This document shows positions 54,923-63,637 of a stretch of DNA of 64,000 bases, piece by piece; position 1 is the stretch's first letter, and each line of letters opens with the position of its first letter. The notes below the pieces were generated by a model that made no database searches, was not told the DNA's origin, and saw only the letters and a list, made by a program, of their open reading frames with translations. The position numbers and the translations under genes are program-made. The DNA comes from Chloroflexota bacterium. GTDB taxonomy: Bacteria; Chloroflexota; Dehalococcoidia; Bin125. The stretch is taken from assembly GCA_026707145.1 (NCBI GenBank), contig JAPOXK010000015.1, positions 1 to 64,000 on the forward strand. Direction: 5' to 3'.

Positions 54923-55321
54923 ATGCCCGTCCCCAAGCAGATCATCATCCCCGACCAGCTGCGCCTGCCCGCCGAGCGCTTCAACTACTCCCCCGGCATC
55001 AAGGTCGGCAACACCCTCTACATGGCCGGCCAGGTCGGCCGCGACGCCGAGATGAACGTCGTCGAAGAGACCGAAGCGCAGTTCGTCCAAGCCCTCGAGA
55101 ACGTCGGCTCCATCCTCAAGGAAGCCGGGGGCGACTTCTCCGACGTCGTCGAACTGGAAACCTGGTTCGTCGACATCGAGCGCGACTTCCCCATCTTCCT
55201 CCCCATCAAGGAGCGCTACTTCACCGGCCCCCACTACCCCACCTGGACCGCCTTCGAGGTCGGCAATCTCGTCATGGGCCTCAAGATCGAGATTAAGTGC
55301 ATCGCCGTCCTGGATGGCTAG
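54923..55321 (+). CDS. RidA/YjgF/UK114-family protein, array copy 1
   Basis: 132 residues, full RidA length. Trimeric chorismate-mutase-like fold expected: FNYSPGIKVGNTLYMAGQVGRDAEMNVVEETEAQFVQALENVGSILKEAGGDFSDVVELETWFVD, then MGLKIEIKCIAVLDG. The loop that in active imine/enamine deaminases contains an invariant arginine (R105 of E. coli RidA) reads PHYPTWTAFEV here, so the arginine is absent. By analogy with Rid4-7 subfamilies, which also lack it, classical 2-aminoacrylate deaminase activity is not expected. ATG at 54923; 10 bases before the next rid gene. Confidence 0.92.
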   Translation: MPVPKQIIIPDQLRLPAERFNYSPGIKVGNTLYMAGQVGRDAEMNVVEETEAQFVQALENVGSILKEAGGDFSDVVELETWFVDIERDFPIFLPIKERYFTGPHYPTWTAFEVGNLVMGLKIEIKCIAVLDG

Positions 55322-55331
55322 AAGATCCCCG

Positions 55332-55730
55332 ATGAGCACGATCCGGCGCGAATTCATCGTTCCCGACGACCTCAAAGCCGTCCACGACCGTTTCCACTAC
55401 TCCCCCGGCGTCCTCGTCGGCGACACCCTGTATATCGCCGGGCAACTCGGCCGCGACCAAGATCTGAATCCCATCCGCGACCGCGAGGCGCAGTTCAGCG
55501 CCGCCTTCGAGAACGTCGGCAAAGTCCTCCATGCCGCCGGCGCCGACTTTCGCCACGTCGTCGAACTCGAAACCTACTTCACCCACTTCCAGGAAGACTT
55601 CCCGGTCGTTCTCGCCATCAAAAACCGCTACTTCCCCACGGACGGTCCCCACTGGACCGGCTGGGAAGTTCGCAAACTCGTCATGGGCCTCCGCTTGGAA
55701 GTCAAATGCACCGCCGTTCTCACGGACTAG
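55332..55730 (+). CDS. RidA/YjgF/UK114-family protein, array copy 2
   Basis: 132 residues, same length as the preceding paralogue and alignable throughout: FHYSPGVLVGDTLYIAGQLGRDQDLNPIRDREAQFSAAFENVGKVLHAAGADFRHVVELETYFTHFQEDFPVVLAIKNRYF. The catalytic-arginine loop reads DGPHWTGWEVRKLVMG, again without the arginine at the right place. Start ATG 55332 preferred to 55314, which would overlap the previous gene. Likely an obligate heteromer or paralogue of RidA1, translated together; upstream of hyuB copy 2. Confidence 0.92.
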   Translation: MSTIRREFIVPDDLKAVHDRFHYSPGVLVGDTLYIAGQLGRDQDLNPIRDREAQFSAAFENVGKVLHAAGADFRHVVELETYFTHFQEDFPVVLAIKNRYFPTDGPHWTGWEVRKLVMGLRLEVKCTAVLTD

Positions 55731-55899
55731 CGGCGGGGAGCGGAGGCCCATCCGCCGCCGCACTCGCGCCTGAGACCGGCCCGGCGGGCAGCCTTGACCG
55801 ACTGGACATCCCGCGGTGGGCCGGTTGCTCGTCCGGCCGCTTTGGCAACGCTTCCATCCCGCCCCGACGACACGCCTCAAGCAGCGGACGCGCGTAGCG

Positions 55900-57678
55900 A
55901 TGGACCCCATCCAACTGCTCGTCATGGCCAACCGCATCGACGGCATCACCCGCGAGATGACCAACACGCTCGTCCGCACGGCCCGCTCCACGACCCTGGT
56001 CGCCCGCGACTTCTCCACCTCGATCTCCACCACCGAGCACGAGCTCTTCGCCGCCCCGGAGGGCGCTCCCGTCCACGTCTACGGCTCCGGCCTCCTCTGC
56101 CAAACCATGGCCGACCTGCACCCCGACTTCCAAGAGGGCGACGCCTTCCTCCACAACGATCCCTACCTCGGCAACACCCACCCCGCCGACCACACCGTCA
56201 TCGTCCCCGTCTTCTATGAAGGCGAACACGTCTTCACGACCTGCGTCAAAGCGCACCAGGCCGATATCGGCAACGCCCTCCCCACCACCTACATGCCCAA
56301 CGCCGTCGACGTCTACGCGGAAGGCGCCCTCATCTTCCCCTGCGTCAAGATCCAGGAGCACTATCAGGATGTCGGCGACATCGTCCGCATGTGCCGCAAG
56401 CGCATCCGCGCACCCGAGATCTGGTACGGCGACTACCTCAGCATGCTCGCCGGCGCCCGGGTCGGCGAGCAGCGGCTCAAAGAGCTCTGCGCGAAGTACG
56501 GCCTCGAAACCGTCCAGACCTTCGTCCGGGAGTGGATGGACTATGCCGAGCGTATGGCCATCGCGGAGATCAGGCGTCTGCCCGCCGGCCGCATCCAGGC
56601 CGAAACGACCATGGACGCCTTCCCCCGCCTGCCAGACGGGCTCCACATCCAAGCCGCGATCGACGTCGACCCCGCCGTCGGCCAAGTCACCGTCGACCTG
56701 CGCGACAACCCAGACTGCACCCCCACCGGCCTCAATCTCAGCGAAGCGACCGCCATGAACTGCGGCATCACCGGCGTTCTCACCGTCCTCAACTCCAAGC
56801 GCAGCGCCAAAGCCCCCATCGTCCCCCAGTGCGCAGGATCCTTCCGCCCCATCAAGGTCCTCCTGCGCGAGAACTGCGTCGTCGGCATCCCCCAGCACCC
56901 CGTCTCCTGCTCCATGGCCACCAACACCGTCTGCGACCGCGCCCTCGCCATGGTCTACTCCGGCTTCTCCCAGCTCGCCGACGGCATCGGCCTCGCCGAA
57001 CCTTGCTGGGGATCGCCTCCCTTCCAAGCCGTCGTCTCCGGCTACAACCCCAAGCGGGACGAGCCTTACGTCGCTCAACTCTTCTCCGGCACGGCAGGCG
57101 GCGCCGCCTCCGCCGAGTCCGACGGCTGGCTCACCTACCTGCTTCCCAACGGCGGCGGCCTCAACTACGTCGATGAATGCGAGGTCGTCGAGCAGAAGTA
57201 TCCCTTCGTCCACTGGGACTGCCGCGTCCGCCTCGACTCCGAAGGCGCCGGCCGCACCCGTGGCGCTCCCGGCAACGTCAGCACCTTCGGGCCCCTCCGC
57301 GACCCCATGGACGTCCACTATTCGCTGGAGGGCCGCACCAACGTCCCCCGCGGCGTTCGCGGCGGCGGTCCCGCCCTCGGCCCCGCCGCCGCCATCTACC
57401 GCGCCGGCGGCGCCTTCGAGCCCCTCCCCAATATGGTGGGCGAGCAGACCGTCCAGCCCAACGAGCGCATCGTCTCCTACTCCGCCGGCGGCGGCGGCTA
57501 CGGCGATCCGCACCAGCGCCCGGCCCAGTCCGTCCTCAACGACGCCGTCGAGGGCTACATCTCCGTCCGTCGCGCCCGCGAGATCTACGGCGTCGTCCTC
57601 ACAGGCGACCCCGCCAAAGTGGAAACCCTCCAGATCGACGACAGGGCGACCACCGATCTGCGCGCGCGATCACCATGA
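55900..57678 (+). CDS. hyuB: Hydantoinase B family protein, array copy 2
   Basis: 592 residues from ATG at 55900, the MDPIQLLVMANRIDGITREM start shared with the other array copies. FLHNDPYLGNTHPADHTVIVPVFYEGEHVFTTCVKAHQADIGN, KIQEHYQDVGDIVRMCRKRIRAPEIWYGDYL, RDNPDCTPTGLNLSEATAMNCGITG and C-terminal SAGGGGYGDPHQRPAQSVLNDAVEGYIS. No good Shine-Dalgarno precedes this ATG. It begins the second half of the array after the RidA pair. In sequence it is between the copy 1/4 subgroup and the copy 3/5 subgroup (HELF, PVHVYG but SMATN). Confidence 0.93.
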   Translation: MDPIQLLVMANRIDGITREMTNTLVRTARSTTLVARDFSTSISTTEHELFAAPEGAPVHVYGSGLLCQTMADLHPDFQEGDAFLHNDPYLGNTHPADHTVIVPVFYEGEHVFTTCVKAHQADIGNALPTTYMPNAVDVYAEGALIFPCVKIQEHYQDVGDIVRMCRKRIRAPEIWYGDYLSMLAGARVGEQRLKELCAKYGLETVQTFVREWMDYAERMAIAEIRRLPAGRIQAETTMDAFPRLPDGLHIQAAIDVDPAVGQVTVDLRDNPDCTPTGLNLSEATAMNCGITGVLTVLNSKRSAKAPIVPQCAGSFRPIKVLLRENCVVGIPQHPVSCSMATNTVCDRALAMVYSGFSQLADGIGLAEPCWGSPPFQAVVSGYNPKRDEPYVAQLFSGTAGGAASAESDGWLTYLLPNGGGLNYVDECEVVEQKYPFVHWDCRVRLDSEGAGRTRGAPGNVSTFGPLRDPMDVHYSLEGRTNVPRGVRGGGPALGPAAAIYRAGGAFEPLPNMVGEQTVQPNERIVSYSAGGGGYGDPHQRPAQSVLNDAVEGYISVRRAREIYGVVLTGDPAKVETLQIDDRATTDLRARSP

Positions 57679-57780
57679 GACCCACGAACCCGACCGCCGT
57701 GCACGCCGACCCGTTCGCCCGCGCGGGCCGCGGCGCATCCCCGATCATGGAGCGTCATCGTTGAGCGCGATCGGCTAGCG

Positions 57781-59547
57781 ATGGACCCCGTCCAGCTCCT
57801 CGTCATGGCCAACCGTGTCGACGGCATCACCCGCGACATGACCAACACCATCATCTGGACCACTCGCTCCGCCACCCTCGCCGCCCGCGACCTCTCGACC
57901 TCCATCTGTACTGCCCAGCATGAGCTCTTCGTCGCCCCTGAGGGTCTCCCCGTCCACGTCTACGGCTCCGGCCTCCTCTGCGAAGCGATGGCCGACCTCC
58001 ACCCCGACTTCCAAGAGGGCGACGCCTTCCTGCACAACGACCCCTACCTCGGCAATACGCATGCCGCCGACCACACCATCCTGGTCCCCGTCTTCTTCGA
58101 AGGCGAGCACATCTTCACGACCTGCGTCAAAGCGCACCAGGCCGACATCGGCGACGCCATCCCTACCACGTACATGCCCAAAGCCCGCGATGTCTACGAA
58201 GAAGGCGCGCTCATCTTTCCCTGTGTCAAGATCCAAGAGCGCTACGCCGACGTGGACGACATCATCCGCATGTGCCGGAAGCGCATCCGCGTCCCCGAGG
58301 TCTGGTACGGCGACTACCTCGCCATGATCGCCGCCGCCCGCGTCGGTGAGCAGGGGCTCAAGGACCTCTGCGCCAAGTTCGGCCTCGGTACGGTAAAGAC
58401 CTTCGTCCGTGAATGGCTCGACTACCAGGAGCGCGTCATCGACGCCGCCATTCGCAAGCTTCCACCCGGCCGCCTCCACGCCCACACGACCTTCGACCCC
58501 TTCCCTTATCTCCCCGACGGCGTCCCTCTCCAAGCCAACATCGACATCGAACCCGCTGCCGGCCGCGTCACCGTCGACCTGCGCGACAATCCGGACACTA
58601 CCCCCACCGGCCTCAATCTCAGCCGCGCCACCGCCACCAACGCCGGCATCTCCGCCGTTCTCGCCGTCCTCAACTCCCTCCCCACCGTCGACACCGAGGT
58701 CAAGAACAACGCCGGCAGCTTCCGTCGCATCCAGGTCCTCCTGCGCGAGAACTGCGTCGTCGGCATCCCTCGCCACCCCACCTCCTGCTCCATGGCCACC
58801 ACCGGCATCGCCGACCGTGTACAGGCGATGATCCACGCCGCCTTCGGCCGCCACGCCGACGGGATCGGTCTGGCCGAGTCCGGCCGTGGCCAAGGGCCCT
58901 ACATGGCCGTCGTCTCCGGCTACGACCAGCGCCGCGACGAGCCCTACATGCTCTCCCTCTTCAGCGGAACCGCCGGCGGTCCCGGCACTCCCAACACCGA
59001 CGGCTGGCTCACCTTCCTCATGGCCGCCGGCGCCGGCCTGCTCTACATCGATCAGTCCGAAGTGATCGAGCAGAAGTATCCGATAGTGGTGACCGAGATG
59101 CGGGTCCGCCTCGACTCGGAAGGCGCCGGCCGCCAGCGCGGCGCCCCGGGATCCGTCACCGTCTTCGGTCCCATCGACCATACGATGGAGGTTCACTACT
59201 CCCTCGACGGCATGATCAACGTGCCCCTGGGAGTGCAGGGCGGCGGCCCGGCGCTCGGCCCCGCCGCTCAGCTCATCGACGCCAGCGGCGTCACCCGTGA
59301 CTTACCCGACATCGTCGGCGAGCAGCCCCTGCAGGCCGGTGAGTACATCGTCTCCCTCTCCGCCGGCGGGGGCGGCTACGGTCACCCCCACCAGCGCCCG
59401 GCTCAAGCCGTCCTCGGCGACATCGTCGAGGGCTACATCTCCCCCCGCCGCGCCCGCGAGATCTACGGCGTCGCCCTCACAGGCGATCCCGCCAAGGTCG
59501 AAACCTTGCGGGTGGACGAGACGGCCACCGCGACGCTGCGCGCCTAA
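57781..59547 (+). CDS. hyuB: Hydantoinase B family protein, array copy 3
   Basis: 588 residues, ATG at 57781, 102 bases after copy 2. Starts MDPVQLLVMANRVDGITRDMTNTIIWTTRSATLAARDLSTSI, so the otherwise constant LVRTARS is replaced by IIWTTRS. Active block FLHNDPYLGNTHAADHTILVPVFFEGEHIFTTCVKAHQADIGD. RDNPDTTPTGLNLSRATATNAG and SMATTGIADR mark it with copy 5. Ends AGGGGYGHPHQRPAQAVLGDIVEGYIS. Substitutions at the substrate-facing N-terminal segment suggest a different substrate or partner interface from copies 1, 2 and 4. Confidence 0.93.
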   Translation: MDPVQLLVMANRVDGITRDMTNTIIWTTRSATLAARDLSTSICTAQHELFVAPEGLPVHVYGSGLLCEAMADLHPDFQEGDAFLHNDPYLGNTHAADHTILVPVFFEGEHIFTTCVKAHQADIGDAIPTTYMPKARDVYEEGALIFPCVKIQERYADVDDIIRMCRKRIRVPEVWYGDYLAMIAAARVGEQGLKDLCAKFGLGTVKTFVREWLDYQERVIDAAIRKLPPGRLHAHTTFDPFPYLPDGVPLQANIDIEPAAGRVTVDLRDNPDTTPTGLNLSRATATNAGISAVLAVLNSLPTVDTEVKNNAGSFRRIQVLLRENCVVGIPRHPTSCSMATTGIADRVQAMIHAAFGRHADGIGLAESGRGQGPYMAVVSGYDQRRDEPYMLSLFSGTAGGPGTPNTDGWLTFLMAAGAGLLYIDQSEVIEQKYPIVVTEMRVRLDSEGAGRQRGAPGSVTVFGPIDHTMEVHYSLDGMINVPLGVQGGGPALGPAAQLIDASGVTRDLPDIVGEQPLQAGEYIVSLSAGGGGYGHPHQRPAQAVLGDIVEGYISPRRAREIYGVALTGDPAKVETLRVDETATATLRA

Positions 59548-59559
59548 GCCAGCTCGGCC

Positions 59560-61736
59560 TGCCGCCCTTCCTTCCAGCCGGGATCGGAGAACCGGGCGCG
59601 ACCCCTGAAACAGCGGCGATCCTGCGTGCAGCCCCCAAGGCCAAGACACTCTCCGCATCAACGCCGCCGCGCGCGCTACCCTGCCCCAAAGGCCGCGTGA
59701 GCCCACTGCAAGGATCGGACGAAGGACTTAGCCGCATGCCACCCGAGACTCCCGCCATGGACCCGGTACAGATGCTCGTCATGGCCAACCGCATCGACGG
59801 CATCACCCGCGAGATGACCAACACGCTTGTCCGCACGGCCCGTTCCACTACTCTCGTCGCCCGCGACTTCTCCACCTCCATCTCCGACGCCGACCACCAG
59901 CTCTTCGCCGCGCCCGAAGGCGTCCCCTGCCACGTCTACGGCTCCGGCCTCCTCTGCGAAGCGATGGCCGACCTGCACCCCGACTTCAAGGAGGGCGACG
60001 CCTTCCTCCACAACGACCCTTACCTCGGCAATTCCCACGCCGCCGACCACACCATCCTGGTACCCGTCTTCTTCGAAGGCGCACACATCTTCACCACCTG
60101 CGTGAAGGCGCACCAGGCCGACTGCGGCAACGCCATCCCCTCCACCTACACCCCCAAGGCGATCGACGTCTACCAGGAGGGCGCCCTCATCTTTCCCTGC
60201 GTCCGCATCCAGCGGCACTATCAAGATGTCGGCGACATCGTCCGCATGTGCCAGAAGCGCATCCGCGTCCCCGAGATCTGGTACGGCGACTACCTGGCCA
60301 TGCTGGCCGCCGCCCGCGTGGGCGAGCAGCGCATCAAGGACTTCTGCCGCAAGTTCGGCCTCGAAACCGTCCAGCGCTTCGTCCAGGAATGGAAGAGCTA
60401 CTGCGAGCGTCTGGCCGCCGACGCCATCGACAAGCTGCCTCCCGGCCGCATTCATGCCCAAACCGCCCTCGACCCCTTTCCCAACGTCCCCGACGGTATC
60501 CCGCTCCAAGCCGACATCGAAGTCCGGCCCGGCGACGGCCAAGTCACCGTCGACCTGCGCGACAACCCGGACTGCACCCCCACCGGCCTCAATCTCTCCC
60601 AGTCCACCGCCATCAACTGCGGCATCTCCGGCGTCCTCACCGTGCTCAACTCCAAGCGCCGGGCCAAGGCCGCCCTCGTCCCCAACAACGCCGGCAGCTT
60701 CCGCCGCGTGACCGTCCACGTCCGCGAGAACTGCGTCGTCGGCATTCCCCAGCACCCCGCCTCCTGCTCCATGGCCACCAATACCGTCGCCGACCGCGCC
60801 CTGGGCATGATCTACGCCGCCTTCGCGGAGCTCGGCGACGGCGTCGGACTCGCTCAGCCCTGCTGGGGATCCGGTCCCTACCAGGGCGTCGCCTCCGGCT
60901 ATCACCGCAAGCGCGACGAACGCTACGTGCTCCAGCTCTTTGCCGGCACCGCCGGCGGCCCCGCCTCGGCCGAGTCCGACGGCTGGCTCACCCTGCTCAT
61001 CGCCAACGGCGGCGGCCTCAACTACTTCGACCAAGCCGAAGTCGTCGAGCAGAAGTATCCCTTCGTCATCTGGCGCACCTGCGTTCGCCCGGACTCCGAA
61101 GGCGCCGGACGGCAGCGCGGCGGCCCCGGCAACATCTGCATCTACGGACCCCTCGCCGACGAAGAGCCGATGGTCGTCCACTACTCCCAAGACGGGATGA
61201 TCACCCCGCCCAAAGGCGTTCGCGCCGGCGGCCCCGCTCTCGGCTCGCAAGTCTGGCTGCGTCGCGCCGGCGGCCGCGATCACTACCTGCCCAGCATCGT
61301 GGGCGAGCAAACCGTCGGGCCCGGCGAGCGGCTCATCTCCCTCTCCGCCGGCGGCGGCGGCTACGGCCATCCCCACCAGCGTCCGCCGCAAGCCGTCCTC
61401 AACGACGTTATCGAGGGCTACATCTCCTCCCAGCGCGCCCGCGCCGTCTACGGCGTCGCCGTCACAGGAGACGCCAGCAAGGTCGAAACCCTGCGGGTGG
61501 ACGAGGCCGCCACCGCGACCCTGCGCGCCTAGCCGGCCCGGCGCAGCGCATCCTTTCCCAGCCGGGATCAACGTCACCTGCACGATCCCTGAAGTGGCAT
61601 CGCGCTCATAGGCATCCGCCAAAATCACCCAAACCCTTTAGTGACGCCGCGAGCGCTACCCTGCCAAGCGGATCGCGGGAGCCCGAGCACCGATCGAGCG
61701 AAGGATTGAGCCGCATGCCACCCGAGACTCCCACCA
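59560..61736 (+). repeat. Head-to-tail duplication unit: upstream block plus hyuB copies 4 and 5
   Basis: The intergenic DNA before copy 4 (about 59560-59757) and before copy 5 (about 61540-61736) is alignable: both have CCAGCCGGGATC, CCCTGAA, GCGCTACCCTGCC and then CGAAGGA(C/T)T(T/G)AGCCGC followed by ATGCCACCCGAGACTCCC(G/A)CCATGGACCC. Non-coding similarity means the duplicated unit was gene plus leader, about 2 kb, and that the event is more recent than those producing copies 1-3. Confidence 0.8.
59736..61532 (+). CDS. hyuB: Hydantoinase B family protein, array copy 4
   Basis: 598 residues from ATG 59736, with GAAGGA 9 bases upstream; a start at 59757 (MDPVQM) would match the N-terminus of copies 2 and 3. 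DPVQMLVMANRIDGITREMTNTLVRTARSTTLVARDFSTSISDADHQLFAAPEGVPCHVYGSGLLCE places it with copy 1. FLHNDPYLGNSHAADHTILVPVFFEGAHIFTTCVKAHQADCGN is the active block. Ends SAGGGGYGHPHQRPPQAVLNDVIEGYISSQRARAVYGVAV. The 180 bases before its start are homologous to those before copy 5. Confidence 0.93.
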   Translation: MPPETPAMDPVQMLVMANRIDGITREMTNTLVRTARSTTLVARDFSTSISDADHQLFAAPEGVPCHVYGSGLLCEAMADLHPDFKEGDAFLHNDPYLGNSHAADHTILVPVFFEGAHIFTTCVKAHQADCGNAIPSTYTPKAIDVYQEGALIFPCVRIQRHYQDVGDIVRMCQKRIRVPEIWYGDYLAMLAAARVGEQRIKDFCRKFGLETVQRFVQEWKSYCERLAADAIDKLPPGRIHAQTALDPFPNVPDGIPLQADIEVRPGDGQVTVDLRDNPDCTPTGLNLSQSTAINCGISGVLTVLNSKRRAKAALVPNNAGSFRRVTVHVRENCVVGIPQHPASCSMATNTVADRALGMIYAAFAELGDGVGLAQPCWGSGPYQGVASGYHRKRDERYVLQLFAGTAGGPASAESDGWLTLLIANGGGLNYFDQAEVVEQKYPFVIWRTCVRPDSEGAGRQRGGPGNICIYGPLADEEPMVVHYSQDGMITPPKGVRAGGPALGSQVWLRRAGGRDHYLPSIVGEQTVGPGERLISLSAGGGGYGHPHQRPPQAVLNDVIEGYISSQRARAVYGVAVTGDASKVETLRVDEAATATLRA

Positions 61737-63517
61737 TGGACCCGGTCCAGCTGCTCGTCATGGCCAACCGCGTCGACGGCATCGTCCGCGAGATGACCGA
61801 AACCCTGGTCCGTACCGGCCGCTCCGCCCAGCTCGCCGCCCGCGACCTCTCCTGCTCCCTCTCCACCGCCCAGCACGAGCTCTTCGCCGCCCCCGACGGC
61901 TGCCCCGTGCACGTCTACGGCTCCGGCCTGCTCTGCGAGGCGATGGCCGACCTGCACCCCGACTTCAAGGAGGGCGACGCCTTCCTCCACAACGACCCCT
62001 ACCTCGGCAACACCCACGCCGCCGATCACACCGTGATGGTGCCCGTCTTTTACGATGGCGAGCACATCTTCACCACCTGCGCCAAGGCCCACCTCTCCGA
62101 CACGGGCAACGCCATCGCCACCACCTACTCGCCCGAGTCCATCGACGTTTACGCCGAAGGCGCGCTCATCTTCCCCTGTGTCAAGATCCAGGAGCACTAC
62201 GCCGATCGCGACGACATCATCCGCATGTGCCGTAAGCGCATCCGCGTCCCCGAGATCTGGTACGGCGACTACCTCGCCATGCTGGCCGCCGCCCGCGTCG
62301 GCGAGCGCCGCATCCAGCAGTTCTGCGAGAAGTTCGGCCTCGACACCGTCAAGGCCTTCGTGCGCGAGTGGCTCGACTATTCCGAGCGCATGACCATCGC
62401 CGCCATCCGCGACCTGCCCGCCGGCCGGGCCGAAGCCACCAGCACCGTCGACCCCTTCCCCGGCGTCCCCGACGGCATCCCTCTCAACGCCAAAGTCACG
62501 GTCGATCCCGCGGCCGCCCGCGTCACCGTCGACTTCCGCGACAACCCGGATTGCACCCCCACCGGCCTCAATCAAAGCCGAGCCACCGCGACCACCGCCG
62601 GCATCTCCGGCATCCTGCACATCCTCAACGGCCACCCCGAAGCCAAGTCCGAGATCGCCCCCAACAACGGCGGCAGCTTCCGCCGCTTCGACGTGCTCCT
62701 GCGCGAAAACTGCGTCCTCGGCATCCCCGTCCACCCCACCTCCTGCTCAATGGCCACCACCACCGTCTTCGAACGGGCCGTCAGCATGATCTTCTCCGCC
62801 TTCGCCAAGCTGGCCGACGGCGTCGGCTTCGGCGAGCCCTGCTGGGGTCTCGCCCCCCTCGACGGCGTGGTCTCCGGCTTCGACCGGCGGCGCGGCGAGC
62901 CCTACATCTTCCAGATCTTCAGCGGCACCGCCGGCGGGCCCGCCGGCCCGCGCAACGACGGCTGGCTCACCCTCCTGGGCCCCGGCGCCGCCGGCTGCCT
63001 CTACATCGACTCCGCCGAAGTCATCGAGCAGAAATACCCCATGGCCGTCTACGAGCGGCGCGTGCGCCCCGACTCCGAAGGCGCCGGCCGTACCCGCGGC
63101 GCTCCCGGCAATATCTGCGCCTACGGCCCTCTCCTCGATCCGCAGGTCGTCTACTACTCCCTCGACGGCATGTTCAATCCGCCCCGCGGCGTCCGCGCCG
63201 GCGGCCCGCCCCTCGGTCCCAGCGCCCAGCTCCGCACGGCCGGGAGCGGCGTCCGCGTCCTTCCCAATCTCGTGGGCGAGCAATGGCTCCAGCGCGGCGA
63301 GCAGATCGTCTCCATCTCCGCCGGCGGCGGGGGCTACGGCCACCCCCACCAACGCCCGGCCCAAGCCGTCCTCCGCGACGCGGTCGAGGGCTACATCTCT
63401 CCCGGACGCGCCCGCGCGATCTACGGCGTCGCCCTCGCGGGCGACCTGGACAAGGCCGAAACCCTCCGCATCGACGAAACCGCCACCCGGGCCTTGCGCT
63501 CCGGCTCGGCCGGATAG
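61715..63517 (+). CDS. hyuB: Hydantoinase B family protein, array copy 5
   Basis: 600 residues from ATG 61715 (GAAGGA upstream, same MPPETP leader as copy 4). The most diverged of the set: MANRVDGIVREMTETLVRTGRSAQLAARDLSCSLSTAQHELFAAPDGCPVHVYGSG, KAHLSDTGN in place of KAHQAD(C/I)G(N/D), and GILHILNGHPEAKSEIAPNNGGSFRRFDV. FLHNDPYLGNTHAADHTVMVPVFYDGEHIF is retained, so it should be catalytically competent. Followed after 120 bases by a third RidA gene. A 1089-codon frame that spans copies 4 and 5 is a shadow; the true start lies at 61715. Confidence 0.93.
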   Translation: MPPETPTMDPVQLLVMANRVDGIVREMTETLVRTGRSAQLAARDLSCSLSTAQHELFAAPDGCPVHVYGSGLLCEAMADLHPDFKEGDAFLHNDPYLGNTHAADHTVMVPVFYDGEHIFTTCAKAHLSDTGNAIATTYSPESIDVYAEGALIFPCVKIQEHYADRDDIIRMCRKRIRVPEIWYGDYLAMLAAARVGERRIQQFCEKFGLDTVKAFVREWLDYSERMTIAAIRDLPAGRAEATSTVDPFPGVPDGIPLNAKVTVDPAAARVTVDFRDNPDCTPTGLNQSRATATTAGISGILHILNGHPEAKSEIAPNNGGSFRRFDVLLRENCVLGIPVHPTSCSMATTTVFERAVSMIFSAFAKLADGVGFGEPCWGLAPLDGVVSGFDRRRGEPYIFQIFSGTAGGPAGPRNDGWLTLLGPGAAGCLYIDSAEVIEQKYPMAVYERRVRPDSEGAGRTRGAPGNICAYGPLLDPQVVYYSLDGMFNPPRGVRAGGPPLGPSAQLRTAGSGVRVLPNLVGEQWLQRGEQIVSISAGGGGYGHPHQRPAQAVLRDAVEGYISPGRARAIYGVALAGDLDKAETLRIDETATRALRSGSAG

Positions 63518-63637
63518 CGCGCCCCGCGCCGGCGATCAGCGGCAGGGCGCGATCTGAAGTAGACTCCCGCCGACCAGCCAGCCGACGCGCGCCGCGCCCC
63601 CGCGCGGCGGCGCACCGTCCCGAACGCGAGTAGCTCC

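Noticed and set aside
60248-63517. A single 1089-codon frame spanning hyuB copies 4 and 5, which might be read as a fusion
   Set aside because: Its first 490 codons are copy 4 read in the wrong frame (Arg/Pro-rich). Copy 5 has its own start at 61715 with a ribosome binding site.
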